Positions 30,009-39,039 of a stretch of DNA of 39,179 nt are shown here, piece after piece (position 1 is the stretch's first letter; each line of letters opens with the position of its first letter). This DNA is from Acetobacteraceae bacterium (GTDB lineage: Bacteria > Pseudomonadota > Alphaproteobacteria > Acetobacterales > Acetobacteraceae): positions 1 to 39,179 of the forward strand of contig CANJJS010000046.1 of assembly GCA_947474705.1 (NCBI GenBank), given 5' to 3'. Both the position numbers and the translations under genes were made by a program. The notes beneath the pieces were generated by a model. It had not been told where the DNA came from. It made no database searches and saw only the letters and a list, made by a program, of their open reading frames with translations.

Positions 30009-30380
30009 TTATTTCGGCCGTTTCGCGCCATACAGCGACCGGCGCTGACGGCGTTTCGCGATGCCCTGCGTGTCCAGCACGCCACGAAGAATGTGGTAAC
30101 GAACACCCGGCAAGTCCTTCACGCGCCCGCCGCGGATCAACACCACGGAATGCTCCTGAAGATTGTGGCCCTCGCCCGGAATATAGCTCACGACCTCGAA
30201 CCCATTGGTCAGACGAACCTTGGCCACCTTACGCAGCGCCGAGTTCGGCTTCTTGGGCGTCGTGGTATACACGCGTGTGCATACACCGCGCTTCTGAGGG
30301 CAGCCTTGTAGCGCCGGCACCTTGTTCCGCGTCTTCTGCGGCACCCGGCCCTGGGCGATCAACTGGTTGATGGTCGGCAT
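30009..30380 (-). CDS. rpsL: 30S ribosomal protein S12
   Basis: 123 residues. [19 protein letters not shown] and [13 protein letters not shown] are intact, with the Lys residues corresponding to E. coli K42 and K87, so no known streptomycin-resistance change is present. It is the first gene of the str operon, with GGAAG about 6 nt before the ATG and a long leader upstream. Confidence 0.98.
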   Translation of the reverse strand: MPTINQLIAQGRVPQKTRNKVPALQGCPQKRGVCTRVYTTTPKKPNSALRKVAKVRLTNGFEVVSYIPGEGHNLQEHSVVLIRGGRVKDLPGVRYHILRGVLDTQGIAKRRQRRSLYGAKRPK

Positions 30381-30656
30381 CTGGCTTCCGTCTACCTTAT
30401 GTCTTTGTCCAGGCTGTCATCCGGATAAGCACCGAAAAGACCGGCCAACGAACTCATATACGCGATTGGCCGTTCCATTCCCGCGATACAGGCGGAGACC
30501 GTTTAACACGCGACGACCCGTCAGGGTGGACGAACCGCCCCGCGGGTTGTTTGAGACATACGGCCTTGGCTACCCTGAAAGGGAAGCGGCACCGCGTGCA
30601 TCCGTGGCCTGTAAACGACTACCGCCCAACACTCGATGGGACCAGCCGAGGGCGCC
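30381..30656 (-). promoter_or_regulatory. long rpsL leader with hairpin and 28-codon open frame
   Basis: About 270 nt separate the predicted start of transcription from the rpsL ATG. The leader contains a 7-bp stem, CGGCCAA/TTGGCCG (30442-30472), and an ATG frame at 30478-30392 (MERPIAYMSSLAGLFGAYPD and eight more residues) that ends 11 nt before rpsL. Its third positions are less GC-rich than the genes and its ribosome-binding site is poor, so translation is uncertain. No other gene is seen in this stretch. Confidence 0.4.
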
Positions 30657-30685
30657 TAACTAGTCGGCGGTCCGGTGGGTGTCAA
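30657..30685 (-). promoter_or_regulatory. sigma70-type promoter of the str/S10 block
   Basis: On the minus strand a perfect TTGACA (30685-30680), a 17-bp spacer and TAGTTA (30662-30657) are followed by a GC-rich discriminator (GGCGCCC). This is the best promoter match in the window and lies 32 bp after the fkbM-type gene. Confidence 0.75.
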
Positions 30686-30717
30686 GCGTCCTCGCGGCCC
30701 GCATCGCCGCGAATGGC

Positions 30718-31695
30718 CTAACGAAGGTGTTTTTCCCGCGGAATTGTCCGCCGGACCGATAACAAGACGTCCTTGGACCGGTACCTGCCCGGAGTCGCGG
30801 CGTCAAAATCCTCCGGCGCCACCCGCGCGATCGTGTCCGAGCCATATTCCGGCAAAACATGGATCGTATATCCCGCCTTCCGCGCGAGGCCCGCCAGCAG
30901 CGCCGCCAGACGCTCCGCTTCCGGCAAAACCTCCACGATCAGGTCCGGGCGCGACGCGACCAGCATCGGACGCAGCACCGCCAGCAGCTCGGCCTCGATC
31001 CCCTCTGCGTCGATCTTGATCAGGGCCCGGCCGGCGGCGAGGTCCGCGATGGGCACGCCGGGGACCCGGGCTTCGCGCATGGTGCCACGCCCGCTGACCT
31101 CCACACCCTCCGTCAGATGCGCGCCAACAGGGGCGGCCCGCCCTTCGTCCGGGATGTTCAGAACGACATCGCGCGCGACGGGACCAGGGATCGCGGCCGC
31201 CTCCAGGACCTCCACCTTCGCCAGACCGTTCCGCGCGAGGTTGGCCCGCAACACGGCCGCGACCTCCGGGACCGGCTCGACGACGGTATACCGCCCCCGG
31301 CACGCCGCACCGCCCAGAACGGTGAAAAACCCGACATTTCCTCCAATTTCCAGGACGGAAGCGGCCTCCCGGCACAAAAACGCCCAGACATCGCCGACCC
31401 GGCCCTCATACCCCTCGGCGCCGAACCAGTGCACCGCCTCCATGACCATCGAGTCGGACGGCGCGAAAGAAAATCGCGGGGCGTCCAGGGGCCGGATTTC
31501 CGTCAATCGCTCCGCCAAACGATGCCGCCACGCCCGCGCCACACGTTTCAGCGTCAGCACCGCCGCGCTTCGAATGGGATTGCCGCGCGGCAGACGGACC
31601 GCCGCGGCGCGGCAGGGCCAGAACAAGCCCATGGGCAAACGCCGGATCAGACGGTCCACCGCCCCATCCCCCGGCGGGCGCCATTGGCCGCTCAA
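30718..31695 (-). CDS. FkbM family methyltransferase
   Basis: 325 residues. The SAM-binding motif VLEIGGNVGFFTVLGG is followed by YTVVEPVPEVAAVLRANLARN and IKIDAEGIEAELL, the pattern of the FkbM methyltransferase family, which often O-methylates sugars in surface-glycan clusters. The likely start is TTG at 31695, overlapping the flippase stop (TTGA) with GGGGATGGG upstream; GTG at 31659 is an alternative. The frame continues further upstream inside the flippase and has no family match there. Co-transcribed with the flippase. Confidence 0.85.
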   Translation of the reverse strand: MSGQWRPPGDGAVDRLIRRLPMGLFWPCRAAAVRLPRGNPIRSAAVLTLKRVARAWRHRLAERLTEIRPLDAPRFSFAPSDSMVMEAVHWFGAEGYEGRVGDVWAFLCREAASVLEIGGNVGFFTVLGGAACRGRYTVVEPVPEVAAVLRANLARNGLAKVEVLEAAAIPGPVARDVVLNIPDEGRAAPVGAHLTEGVEVSGRGTMREARVPGVPIADLAAGRALIKIDAEGIEAELLAVLRPMLVASRPDLIVEVLPEAERLAALLAGLARKAGYTIHVLPEYGSDTIARVAPEDFDAATPGRYRSKDVLLSVRRTIPREKHLR

Positions 31696-33209
31696 AACCC
31701 ATCCCCAGAAAAAAACCGCCGCGCGAAGGAACCGGCGACCGGCAGACGGATCAAGCCCGCGCGCGCCAGGGTGAGAAGGTCCGCTTCCGCGCCGGCGGGA
31801 CGTCCACACGCGAGCCAGGCTCCCAACAGCGCGATCGTATACACCGCCCCCCCCGCGGACACCGCCTGGGCCAGTTCCCGGATCGGCCGCCCGGACCCAT
31901 CGGCGAGCCCCGCCGCCAGCAACACCGCCGCCATCGCGCCCGTGGCCAGCAACGACCGCCAGACCAGCGCCAACAAATCGGTGGGCCTCCCGTCGAACCG
32001 GCGAAAGACCACCGCCAACAGCATCCCGTATTCCACCAGATAGGCCACCGCCTGCGCCATCGCCGCGCCTGTCAGGCCCCAGCTCCCGATCGACGCCAGA
32101 GAGCCAATGGCCCGGATCAGGAAGGCCACCGCCACCGCCATGAATATGGGCCGCAACGCCGCGTGAACCTGAAGCAACGTCGCCGGGATCGTGCTCAGCG
32201 CCGCCGCGATCGCCGCGACGCCCATCACCCGCGCCACGGCCACCGCCTCCATCCATTTTTCGCCGAACAGCAAAGCGATCAAGGGCTCCGCGACCAGCGA
32301 CACCCCCACGCCAACCGGCAGAACCACCACGGTCACGCTGGCCAGGATCCGAAGATAACTCGCGCTGGAGGCCGCCCCGGCCCGCGACTCGGCGGCGAAG
32401 CCCGCGTAACAGGCGCGTCCGACCGGCGCGGCCAGTTCATAGGTGGCCATCGTCGCGATCTCGCCGCCCAGCGTGTAAATTCCGACCTGAGTCATCCCCA
32501 TGTAACGCCCGACCACGAACCCATCGATGCGGTCGCGGATCATGATCGCGACCGCGATGGCCCAGCTCCAGAAGGAGAAACCGGCGATCTGGCGCCACGC
32601 GCACAGGGTCAGGCGCGGCCGGTACGGATGCATCGCGTACCCCATCGCGGTGCCCAGCACGTGCCCCGTGGCGATGCCCGCGACCAGCGCCCAGTGGTTC
32701 CGCCAGATCAGCGCGCATCCGATCGTCGCCACCACGCCCGCCAGGCGGGGGATCAGGCGCAGCCGGAATTCCTTGTCGAAGGCGAAATCTCGAAAATACT
32801 CGAGTGTGCCGATATTTTCGCACGACGAGACGAAATGGCAGGCCCCCAGCGCCAGCAGCACGGGGGCCAGCCGGGCGTCGTTGAAAAACGCCGCGACCGG
32901 CCAGACCGCCAACGCGATCGCCAGTGCCAGCGCGGCGCCACGCAGCAAATTGACGGTGAACGCCGTATCGTAAAGATCTCGCGACGGCGCGTGTTCTCGC
33001 ATCACGGCTTCCGCCACGCCAAGCGAGGAAAAGGCCAAAATCGTCTGCGCGAAGCCAGTGGCCAAAGCCACCAGACCGAAATCGCCGGGCAACAGCAGGC
33101 GCGCCAGAATCACGGTGTTGACGGTGCCGATCAGCCGTGTCGCGACCCGCCAGGCCACCGTCCAGCCCGCGCCGCGCACCGTCTGTTTCAGGATGGACGT
33201 GTCAGACAA
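31692..33209 (-). CDS. oligosaccharide flippase family protein (Wzx/MurJ-like)
   Basis: 505 residues with about 12-14 hydrophobic segments, no signal peptide. SILKQTVRGAGWTVAWRVATR and ILARLLLPGDFGLVALATGF are typical of the polysaccharide-transport (PST/MOP) family, which flips lipid-linked glycans across the inner membrane. The preferred start is TTG at 33209 (SDTSILKQ) with GAGGGAC upstream; TTG at 33248 would add 13 unusual residues. A 13-codon frame (ATG 33243) with a better ribosome-binding site ends across this start. It is paralogous to the flippase near 38 kb. Confidence 0.87.
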   Translation of the reverse strand: MSDTSILKQTVRGAGWTVAWRVATRLIGTVNTVILARLLLPGDFGLVALATGFAQTILAFSSLGVAEAVMREHAPSRDLYDTAFTVNLLRGAALALAIALAVWPVAAFFNDARLAPVLLALGACHFVSSCENIGTLEYFRDFAFDKEFRLRLIPRLAGVVATIGCALIWRNHWALVAGIATGHVLGTAMGYAMHPYRPRLTLCAWRQIAGFSFWSWAIAVAIMIRDRIDGFVVGRYMGMTQVGIYTLGGEIATMATYELAAPVGRACYAGFAAESRAGAASSASYLRILASVTVVVLPVGVGVSLVAEPLIALLFGEKWMEAVAVARVMGVAAIAAALSTIPATLLQVHAALRPIFMAVAVAFLIRAIGSLASIGSWGLTGAAMAQAVAYLVEYGMLLAVVFRRFDGRPTDLLALVWRSLLATGAMAAVLLAAGLADGSGRPIRELAQAVSAGGAVYTIALLGAWLACGRPAGAEADLLTLARAGLIRLPVAGSFARRFFSGDGF

Positions 33210-33421
33210 GCGTGTCCCTCGGAATCGCCGGGCGAGATCGCATCGCAACTTCCTTCAGGCCACCGTCCGTTTACCGCGGGGCTTCGCGCGCCCCTTGGGC
33301 AACTCGCCAGCGGACGGCGCCCAGGCGATACCAGGAAGCGGTGGCGATCTCAATCGAATCGCGCGCGCCGCTTCCCTGTCCCCAGCGGTTTCCGTAAGAC
33401 GCGCCGCCAGGAGGAACGCCG

Positions 33422-33685
33422 GTGGTCCAATTATACGAAATCGTCGAAGCCGTGCCGCATCCGGACCACACCGTGACGATCGTCTGGTCGGACGGCCAGC
33501 GCGCGACGGTGGATTTTCTCGATATCGTCGACCGCGGTGGCTGGTTCACACCGCTGCGCGATCCCGATTATTTCGTCGCGAACATGATCCTGCTGCCGGG
33601 CGGCGCCGGGCTGACCTGGCCGCAGGAAATCGATTACTCCGCCGACGGGCTGCGCCAGACCGCGTTTCCGAACGGCGCGCCCTGA
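33422..33685 (+). CDS. DUF2442 domain-containing protein
   Basis: 87 residues. VTIVWSDGQRATVDFLDIV and FTPLRDPDYFVANMILLP match the DUF2442 family, small beta-rich proteins often found next to DUF4160 genes. No such partner is adjacent here. The start is GTG 33422 with a strong AGGAGGAA site. Its stop lies 3 bp from that of the convergent phosphatase gene. Confidence 0.83.
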   Translation: MVQLYEIVEAVPHPDHTVTIVWSDGQRATVDFLDIVDRGGWFTPLRDPDYFVANMILLPGGAGLTWPQEIDYSADGLRQTAFPNGAP

Positions 33686-33688
33686 CCG

Positions 33689-34501
33689 TCAGACCGAGAT
33701 CAGCCCGATCGCGTCTTCCTCCAGCACCGCGCAGGTCAGTTTGCCGCCCATGCCCGCCCCGGTGTCGAGACCGATCCGGTTATCGGTTCTGGTCGCGATG
33801 GGACTGGAAGAATGGCCGTGCACGACGATGAAACCCAGATTTTGCTCGGTCCAGAGGAAAGGCTGACGAATACCGACGAGGTCGTCGAGAGTCTGTTCCG
33901 CCAACGCCACGCCCGGCCGAATACCGGCGTGAACGAAAAAATAATCGCCCACGCGATGGGTGCGCTTCAATCCCCGCAAAAACGCGACATGCGTGGCGGG
34001 CAACGCGGCCTCCCAGGCCTCGCGCGGCAGATCCGGGTCGAGCCCCCAGCTTTCCAGCGCGCCTCTACCGCCCGCCCAAAGCCAATCTGTGGCGGCGGCC
34101 CGATCCCCGTCCAGCGCATCGAGCAGCATGCGTTCGTGATCGCCGAGAAGATTGACCGTGGGAATTTTCGGCGCATGCGCCACGAGATGTTCGACGACCC
34201 CGGCGCTGTCCGGCCCATGATCGATGTAATCGCCCAGATGGATCAGCAGCGGCGTCGCGACCGGCCGTGCCGCGAGGTCGGCGGCGATTTCCCGATGCAG
34301 GTGCTCCAGTTGCGCGCGGCAGCCGTGAATATCCCCGATCGCATAGATCCGGCGTCCCTTGCCAAGGAACCCCGGCGCGCGAAAAAACCGCAGCCCCGAG
34401 GCCGACTCGGCGGCACCGCGCGGCCCGTTCCAGGTCGGAATCGCCGCCGCGTCCAGCGCCGCCCGCATCTGGGCCCGTCTGATCGGGCGCCTCACGCGCA
34501 T
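33689..34501 (-). CDS. PPP-family metallophosphoesterase (serine/threonine-phosphatase-like)
   Basis: 270 residues. Metal-binding motifs in order: GDIHG, GDYIDHG (GDxxDRG form with His replacing Arg), GDHE (usually GNHE), HAG and VVHGHS. These place it in the bacterial PPP/ApaH-like group. The substrate could be phosphoprotein or a small phosphoester. The GNHE to GDHE change affects a usual metal ligand position but is common in bacterial members. The ATG at 34501 has AGGGGGG upstream. Divergent from the hydratase genes. Confidence 0.87.
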   Translation of the reverse strand: MRVRRPIRRAQMRAALDAAAIPTWNGPRGAAESASGLRFFRAPGFLGKGRRIYAIGDIHGCRAQLEHLHREIAADLAARPVATPLLIHLGDYIDHGPDSAGVVEHLVAHAPKIPTVNLLGDHERMLLDALDGDRAAATDWLWAGGRGALESWGLDPDLPREAWEAALPATHVAFLRGLKRTHRVGDYFFVHAGIRPGVALAEQTLDDLVGIRQPFLWTEQNLGFIVVHGHSSSPIATRTDNRIGLDTGAGMGGKLTCAVLEEDAIGLISV

Positions 34502-34567
34502 GCCCCCCTGTTGCGCTTTTCACCGTTCGTGCCAGGCTGAGGCAGGCAAACAAGTCGGAGGAAACCC

Positions 34568-35050
34568 TTGGCCAAAATCACATTCCCCGTCGAAGCGACT
34601 CATATCATGATGTTCGCGCGCGCGATCGGCGACACCAACCCCGTGTATCACGACGCGGAGGCCGCGAAAAATTCCGAGGTGGGGGGTATCATCCCGCCAC
34701 CCAGCTTCGCGCAAGCCGTCGCGCAGTTCGATCCCGAGTATCATCTGCGTCCGAAGCCGGACCAGAAATGGTTCGGCTCCGCCAAAGGCCCGTCCGGGAT
34801 CGACGGCAAGCCGACCTCGTCCGGCGGTCTGCACGCCGAACAGCATTACGAATACCACCTGCCCGTGCATCCCGGCGACGTGCTGACGGCGGAAACGCTG
34901 CCCGGCAAGACCTGGGAGCGCGAGAGCAAGCGGGCGGGCAAGCTGACCTTCCGCGAGCGGGTCACCGAATACCGCAACCAAAAGGGCGAACTGGTCATCA
35001 CCGCGCGCGGCGTCGGCGTGACGACCGAGCGTCCCGTGGACCAGGGCTGA
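34568..35050 (+). CDS. MaoC-like / FAS1-type dehydratase N-terminal domain protein
   Basis: 160 residues, a hotdog-fold protein. It starts at TTG 34568 with a strong GGAGGAAA site. FARAIGDTNPVYHDAEAAKN and SSGGLHAEQHYEYHLPVHPGD match the N-terminal half of two-domain (R)-hydratases. The hydratase-2 motif with Asp/His is not complete here. It is 14 bp upstream of the gene for the catalytic half, so the two probably form a heteromeric enoyl-CoA hydratase acting on an unknown acyl-CoA. Confidence 0.86.
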   Translation: MAKITFPVEATHIMMFARAIGDTNPVYHDAEAAKNSEVGGIIPPPSFAQAVAQFDPEYHLRPKPDQKWFGSAKGPSGIDGKPTSSGGLHAEQHYEYHLPVHPGDVLTAETLPGKTWERESKRAGKLTFRERVTEYRNQKGELVITARGVGVTTERPVDQG

Positions 35051-35064
35051 GAGGAGACACGATC

Positions 35065-35484
35065 ATGGCACTTCAGGCTTCCGCGCTGAAACCCGGCGAC
35101 ACGTACAGTGAGCGTGTGGTCGAAAACCTGTCCCGCACGCAGATCGTCCAGTACGCGGGCGCATCGGGCGATTACAATCCGCTGCATACGGACGAGGTCT
35201 ATACCGTCCAGGCCGCCGGGTACCCGAGCGTGTTCGCGCATGGGATGCTGACCATGGGTCTGACGTCGAAAATGCTGGTCAACTATGTCGGCGCCGGACG
35301 GCTGACGAAGTTCGGCGTGCGGTTCACCAATCAGGTGTGGCCGGGCGACACGCTGGACGCCAAGGCGACGGTCGAAGCGGTCCGCGAGGAAGGCGGGGTC
35401 AAGCTCGTCGATCTGAAACTGTCGACGACGAATCAGGACGGCAAGGAAGTCGTCTCCGGGAACGCGACGGCGCGCGTGGACTGA
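35065..35484 (+). CDS. MaoC family dehydratase, catalytic hotdog subunit
   Basis: 139 residues from ATG 35065 with AGGAG upstream. QYAGASGDYNPLHTDEVY is the hydratase-2 motif with its catalytic Asp and His; FAHGMLTMGLTSKML follows. It should hydrate a trans-2-enoyl-CoA to the (R)-3-hydroxyacyl-CoA. Pairs with the preceding gene. Confidence 0.88.
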   Translation: MALQASALKPGDTYSERVVENLSRTQIVQYAGASGDYNPLHTDEVYTVQAAGYPSVFAHGMLTMGLTSKMLVNYVGAGRLTKFGVRFTNQVWPGDTLDAKATVEAVREEGGVKLVDLKLSTTNQDGKEVVSGNATARVD

Positions 35485-35516
35485 AACTTCGGGGACCGTA
35501 CGCACAACCGTCTACC

Positions 35517-35550
35517 GCCTCGCCGGTTGAAGGTGCCCGAACCGGCGGGC
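35517..35550 (+). terminator. hairpin downstream of the MaoC genes
   Basis: CGCCGGTT (35521-35528) and AACCGGCG (35540-35547) form an 8-bp stem, extended by GCC/GGC across one bulged base. The sequence CGTTTGTT follows. This is consistent with a terminator for the dehydratase pair. Confidence 0.5.
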
Positions 35551-35606
35551 CGTTTGTTCGGCGGTCGAAAAGGGACGAATATACCGGTTCCCAGACCGGA
35601 TGTAGC

Positions 35607-35635
35607 GGCGGACATGGCGTTGCGCCATGTCCGCC
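35607..35635. repeat. perfect 13-bp inverted repeat with 3-nt loop
   Basis: GGCGGACATGGCG and CGCCATGTCCGCC flank TTG. It lies in the gene-poor stretch 35485-35760 between the MaoC genes and an fkbM gene. No T tract follows. It could be a second terminator or a protein-binding or mobile-element remnant; the rest of the stretch holds no gene I can support. Confidence 0.5.
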
Positions 35636-35760
35636 CGCCACGCTTTCAGAACCATCCACGCCTGGGCGAACATCCGCGTGGACGGTGGGCGGCGAAGCCA
35701 CTGGCGGAAGAAATACGGCCTCGCGCACGTCTCCCCCATCAACTGCACAGAGACCGATCC

Positions 35761-36660
35761 ATGTCGATTGCCGCTCGCCTCGAGACCCTACGGGAGATTA
35801 CCAACCACCCCCTTAACCGCCACCGCCGCCTTGGCGCGCTAGTGGACTATTTCCGCTGGAACCTCGGACATCGACTCCTCAAGACGGAATATCTCCTGCG
35901 CCTCGCCGGAGAGGCGACCATCGTCGTTTCCGATCGACAAAATTTTGGGACGCTCGCCTATACCTGCGGGCTCTGGGATTTCGGCGAAATGATGTTCATG
36001 TTACATTTTTTGCGTCCCTCCGACCGGTTCGCCGACATTGGCTCGAACGTCGGCGCCTACGCGGTATTGGCGAGCGCCGTCGCGGGCGCGCACTCCGTGG
36101 CGTTCGAGCCGGTGCCTATCACCTATGGCGAATTGGCGCGCAACATCCGGCTGAATAACATCGAGCACCTTGTCGATGCCCGCCGTGTCTGCGTTGGCGG
36201 GTCGAACGGCAGCGTTCGGATGACCAGCACCCAAGGAGGGCTGAATCATGTCGCGACGGATCGCGACAAGGATGTCGCGCTGGTCGAAACGGAGGTCATG
36301 CGCCTCGACGACGCGCTCGGCGGCGAACCTTGCGCCTTCATCAAGATGGACGCGGAAGGATATGAGGCGGAAATTCTGACCGGCGCCCGCGCCACGCTGG
36401 AAAACCCCGCGTTGGCCGGTCTGATCGTGGAATTAAACGATTCCGGGCTCCGCTACGGCCATGGCAACGACGCCGTGCACGCGGCACTCACGGACTTCGG
36501 CTTCGCCCCCTACGAATACAATCCCCGCGCCAGAACCCTGCGCCGGTTACCGACATTCAACACCGGATCGCTGAACACGCTTTATTTACGCGATATGGTT
36601 CGAATAGCGGAACGCCTCGCGTCGGGCCCGCGGATCGCCGTACGTGACGAGACAATCTGA
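35761..36660 (+). CDS. FkbM family methyltransferase
   Basis: 299 residues from ATG 35761 (MSIAARLETLREITNHPLNR); an upstream extension of the frame to 35527 has no family match. DIGSNVGAYAVLASAVAGA is the SAM-binding loop, followed by AFEPVPITYGELARNIRLNN and FIKMDAEGYEAEILTGA. Likely a glycan O-methyltransferase. It is only distantly similar to the FkbM gene at 30.7 kb. The ribosome-binding site is weak. Confidence 0.86.
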   Translation: MSIAARLETLREITNHPLNRHRRLGALVDYFRWNLGHRLLKTEYLLRLAGEATIVVSDRQNFGTLAYTCGLWDFGEMMFMLHFLRPSDRFADIGSNVGAYAVLASAVAGAHSVAFEPVPITYGELARNIRLNNIEHLVDARRVCVGGSNGSVRMTSTQGGLNHVATDRDKDVALVETEVMRLDDALGGEPCAFIKMDAEGYEAEILTGARATLENPALAGLIVELNDSGLRYGHGNDAVHAALTDFGFAPYEYNPRARTLRRLPTFNTGSLNTLYLRDMVRIAERLASGPRIAVRDETI

Positions 36661-36743
36661 CGCCCACGTGACAACGCGCATTTTTGCCCGCGGCGTCTAA
36701 AACATCGACAGGCGAACATCCCATGCATGGGGCCGGGGACTAT

Positions 36744-37769
36744 TCACGCGCCTTCCGTCCGATCTATCGCCACGGCTTCCAGGTCCTTCGCGCCGGGCCG
36801 GGGTTGCGCCCGCATCTGCCGGATCGCCAGCGACTGGAATATCCGGTCCAGCCCAGCCACGCGCGGCGGCCCGTGCGCGGACAGGTAAGCATTGACCATG
36901 TCGTCCGCGTATTCCGGCAATCCCTCGTAACCACTGTCGTAGACGATGCTTCGAATCGCGAGATTTTCCAGACGCCCGCGCATTTGCCGGACCTTCCGAT
37001 GAAACTGGCGCCGTAGATCTCGTCCGCGAAACGGCGACAACTCCGGTATTTCGTATGTCGCGATCGGACTGCTGGCGATTCGCCACTGGCCCCACTCGAT
37101 ATTCACTGGGTCGAGATCGTGCATCGCCATCGAACCCATCAATCCGTCACCGTAATAAAGGCCGATGGGGATCGACAGTTTACGCGCGACGAAGCGCCCT
37201 ATGAAATCGGGCCGGAGCGCGTGCAACTGGCCGTGCAGACGTCCGCCTTCGTTCAGTGTGGGGAGCATATGATCGCGCATGGTTCTGCCATTGATCGCCA
37301 CCCCTGTCGCGGCCATGGCCGCCGGGCGGGTCGCGAAGCATTCCTCCAGTGCCGTGAAAGCCGATGGGCCGATCTTCACATAGGCATCCAAAAATATATA
37401 CGAAGCGGCCGGCTCCCGCAAACGATAGATGAACTGGTTAATGGCGTTGGCTTTATCGCCATGCGGAATCGACCAGACCACGAGCGGAACGGCCAACCGC
37501 CGCGCCGCGTCCAACGCGACGGCCGCGCTGTCGTCTGTGGAACCGTTGACAATCAACGTCGTCAGGACCCGGCGTCCAACGCTGGCCGCCGCGATGCTTT
37601 CGATGCATCGTGCGATCGACCAGCGCTCGTCGCGGCAAAATACCGCGACGTTTCGATCCCATGGCAGTTCCCGAGTCACAAGCGAATATCCCGCGGTTGC
37701 CCGCCAGGCGGTTGCGGCGGATGAGAACGGTCGCCATGCGGCGTGAACCGCACCGCCGGGCAATGGCAA
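36744..37769 (-). CDS. family 2 glycosyltransferase
   Basis: 341 residues from TTG 37769; a start at GTG 37679 (giving TRELPWDRNVAVFCRDE) is also plausible and removes 30 residues. The GT-A fold is seen in VAVFCRDERWSIARCIESIA, TLIVNGSTDDS and ASYIFLDAYVKIG, where FLDAYV takes the place of the DxD-like acidic motif. No membrane segment. The donor and acceptor are unknown. It begins 10 bp after the flippase stop and was probably in one operon with it. Confidence 0.8.
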   Translation of the reverse strand: MPLPGGAVHAAWRPFSSAATAWRATAGYSLVTRELPWDRNVAVFCRDERWSIARCIESIAAASVGRRVLTTLIVNGSTDDSAAVALDAARRLAVPLVVWSIPHGDKANAINQFIYRLREPAASYIFLDAYVKIGPSAFTALEECFATRPAAMAATGVAINGRTMRDHMLPTLNEGGRLHGQLHALRPDFIGRFVARKLSIPIGLYYGDGLMGSMAMHDLDPVNIEWGQWRIASSPIATYEIPELSPFRGRDLRRQFHRKVRQMRGRLENLAIRSIVYDSGYEGLPEYADDMVNAYLSAHGPPRVAGLDRIFQSLAIRQMRAQPRPGAKDLEAVAIDRTEGA

Positions 37770-37779
37770 CCCATGACGA

Positions 37780-39039
37780 TCACGCGGGCGGGCAAAGCCG
37801 CCTCGCGACGGAATGAGCCCAGGTATTTTTTACAATCGACAAGAGCATGGTTTCCGCGCCCTCCGGCCGCCCGGACAGCCACCAGATAAACAATACCGTG
37901 CCGCAATAAATAGCCGCGCCGCACGACACCCCAACAACCAGATCGATCGCCATCGCGAGGTTCCCTTGCGCGGGAGCTGCCCATCCAATCCCCATGGCCC
38001 ATAGGGCGAGTGCCATCGCGGCCGCCCCCGCGACGCAGCGCCACGTGACCGCCAGCAAGTCCACCATACGCAAATGAAAAGTCCGGAACGTCACCGTCAA
38101 GTAGAGCACTTCCTCGACCAGCGCGCAACCCGCCGCCGCGACGAGCGCGCCGGTCAGGCCCATGGGCCCTATCAGGACAAGCAGCAGAACCGCACGTACG
38201 CACAGCCCGGCCGCCGAGATGCGAAAATGGTAATGAATCAGTCCCTGCGCGGACAAAAGCACTCCCGCGAAATAGGGGATCAACCGGGTCACCCCCAAAA
38301 GCGCGAAAACCTGTGCCAACGGAATCGCCTCCAGCCAGCGCGCGCCAAACAACAGAGAGATAAGCGGTGCCGCCACCAAGGAAAGACCGACGCCTATGGG
38401 CAAGGTCAGCATCAGAGTCACGGAAATGGCCTTGAAGAAATTCCGCCCATTATCGGCACCGTCCCGCCGTCCGGCGGCGAACCCGGCGAACATCGCCGTC
38501 GATAAAGGTTCAAGCAGCTCGGTCGATGCCAAAGTACCAATTTCCAGGCCCACGGAGTACACGCCCACCGGGCCAGTTCCGAGCACCTTACCGATCGCGA
38601 TCGAATCGATCCGCTCCTTGATCATGGCGACGATCGAGGAGAGCCACGTCCAGAAGGAGAACGCCGCGATACGACGCCAGGCGCGTAGCGCGAGGCGCGG
38701 ACGGTAGGGATGCATGGCATAAGTCAGAATAAGGGTCAGGATGCGCGCCGTGACAATGCTCGCGACCAAAGCCCAGTAGTTTCTCAGGACCGCCGCCGAG
38801 GCGATGGCGACAACGATACCGGATACGCGGGGCACTATCGAGATGACAAACTCTTTCTCGAATTGAAGACCTCGCCGGAACTCCACGACGCCGATGTTGT
38901 TGCACCCGGAAACCATGGTCAGGCCGGCGATCGCGATAAGGATCGGGGTCAGCCGCTCGTCCCCGAAAAACCGCGCCGCCGGCACCGCCAACGCCAACAC
39001 GACAGCCGCCAGGATCGCGCATCGGATAAGATTTCCTGA
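37780..39039 (-). pseudogene. oligosaccharide flippase, N-terminally truncated by an IS element
   Basis: About 415 residues remain. From NLIRCAILAAVVLALAVPAA onward it aligns with the intact flippase at 31.7-33.2 kb from NLLRGAALALAIALAVWPVA, and AMHPYRPRLALRAWRRIAAFSFW is almost identical. The first 100 or so residues are missing: directly upstream the frame hits TAA at 39040-39042, which is the stop of a transposase gene. Internal starts (GTG 39000) exist but would yield a protein lacking the first membrane helices. Confidence 0.82.

Noticed and set aside
33271-33549. Minus-strand 92-codon frame opposite DUF2442
   Set aside because: Antisense to a gene with a strong ribosome-binding site and a family match; no known motif.
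35512-35748. Minus-strand 78-codon frame upstream of the second fkbM gene
   Set aside because: No recognisable domain, no clear ribosome-binding site, and it overlaps both inverted repeats.
36720-36731. Palindrome CCCATGCATGGG between convergent genes
   Set aside because: Too short to have a useful hairpin loop and not associated with any other signal.
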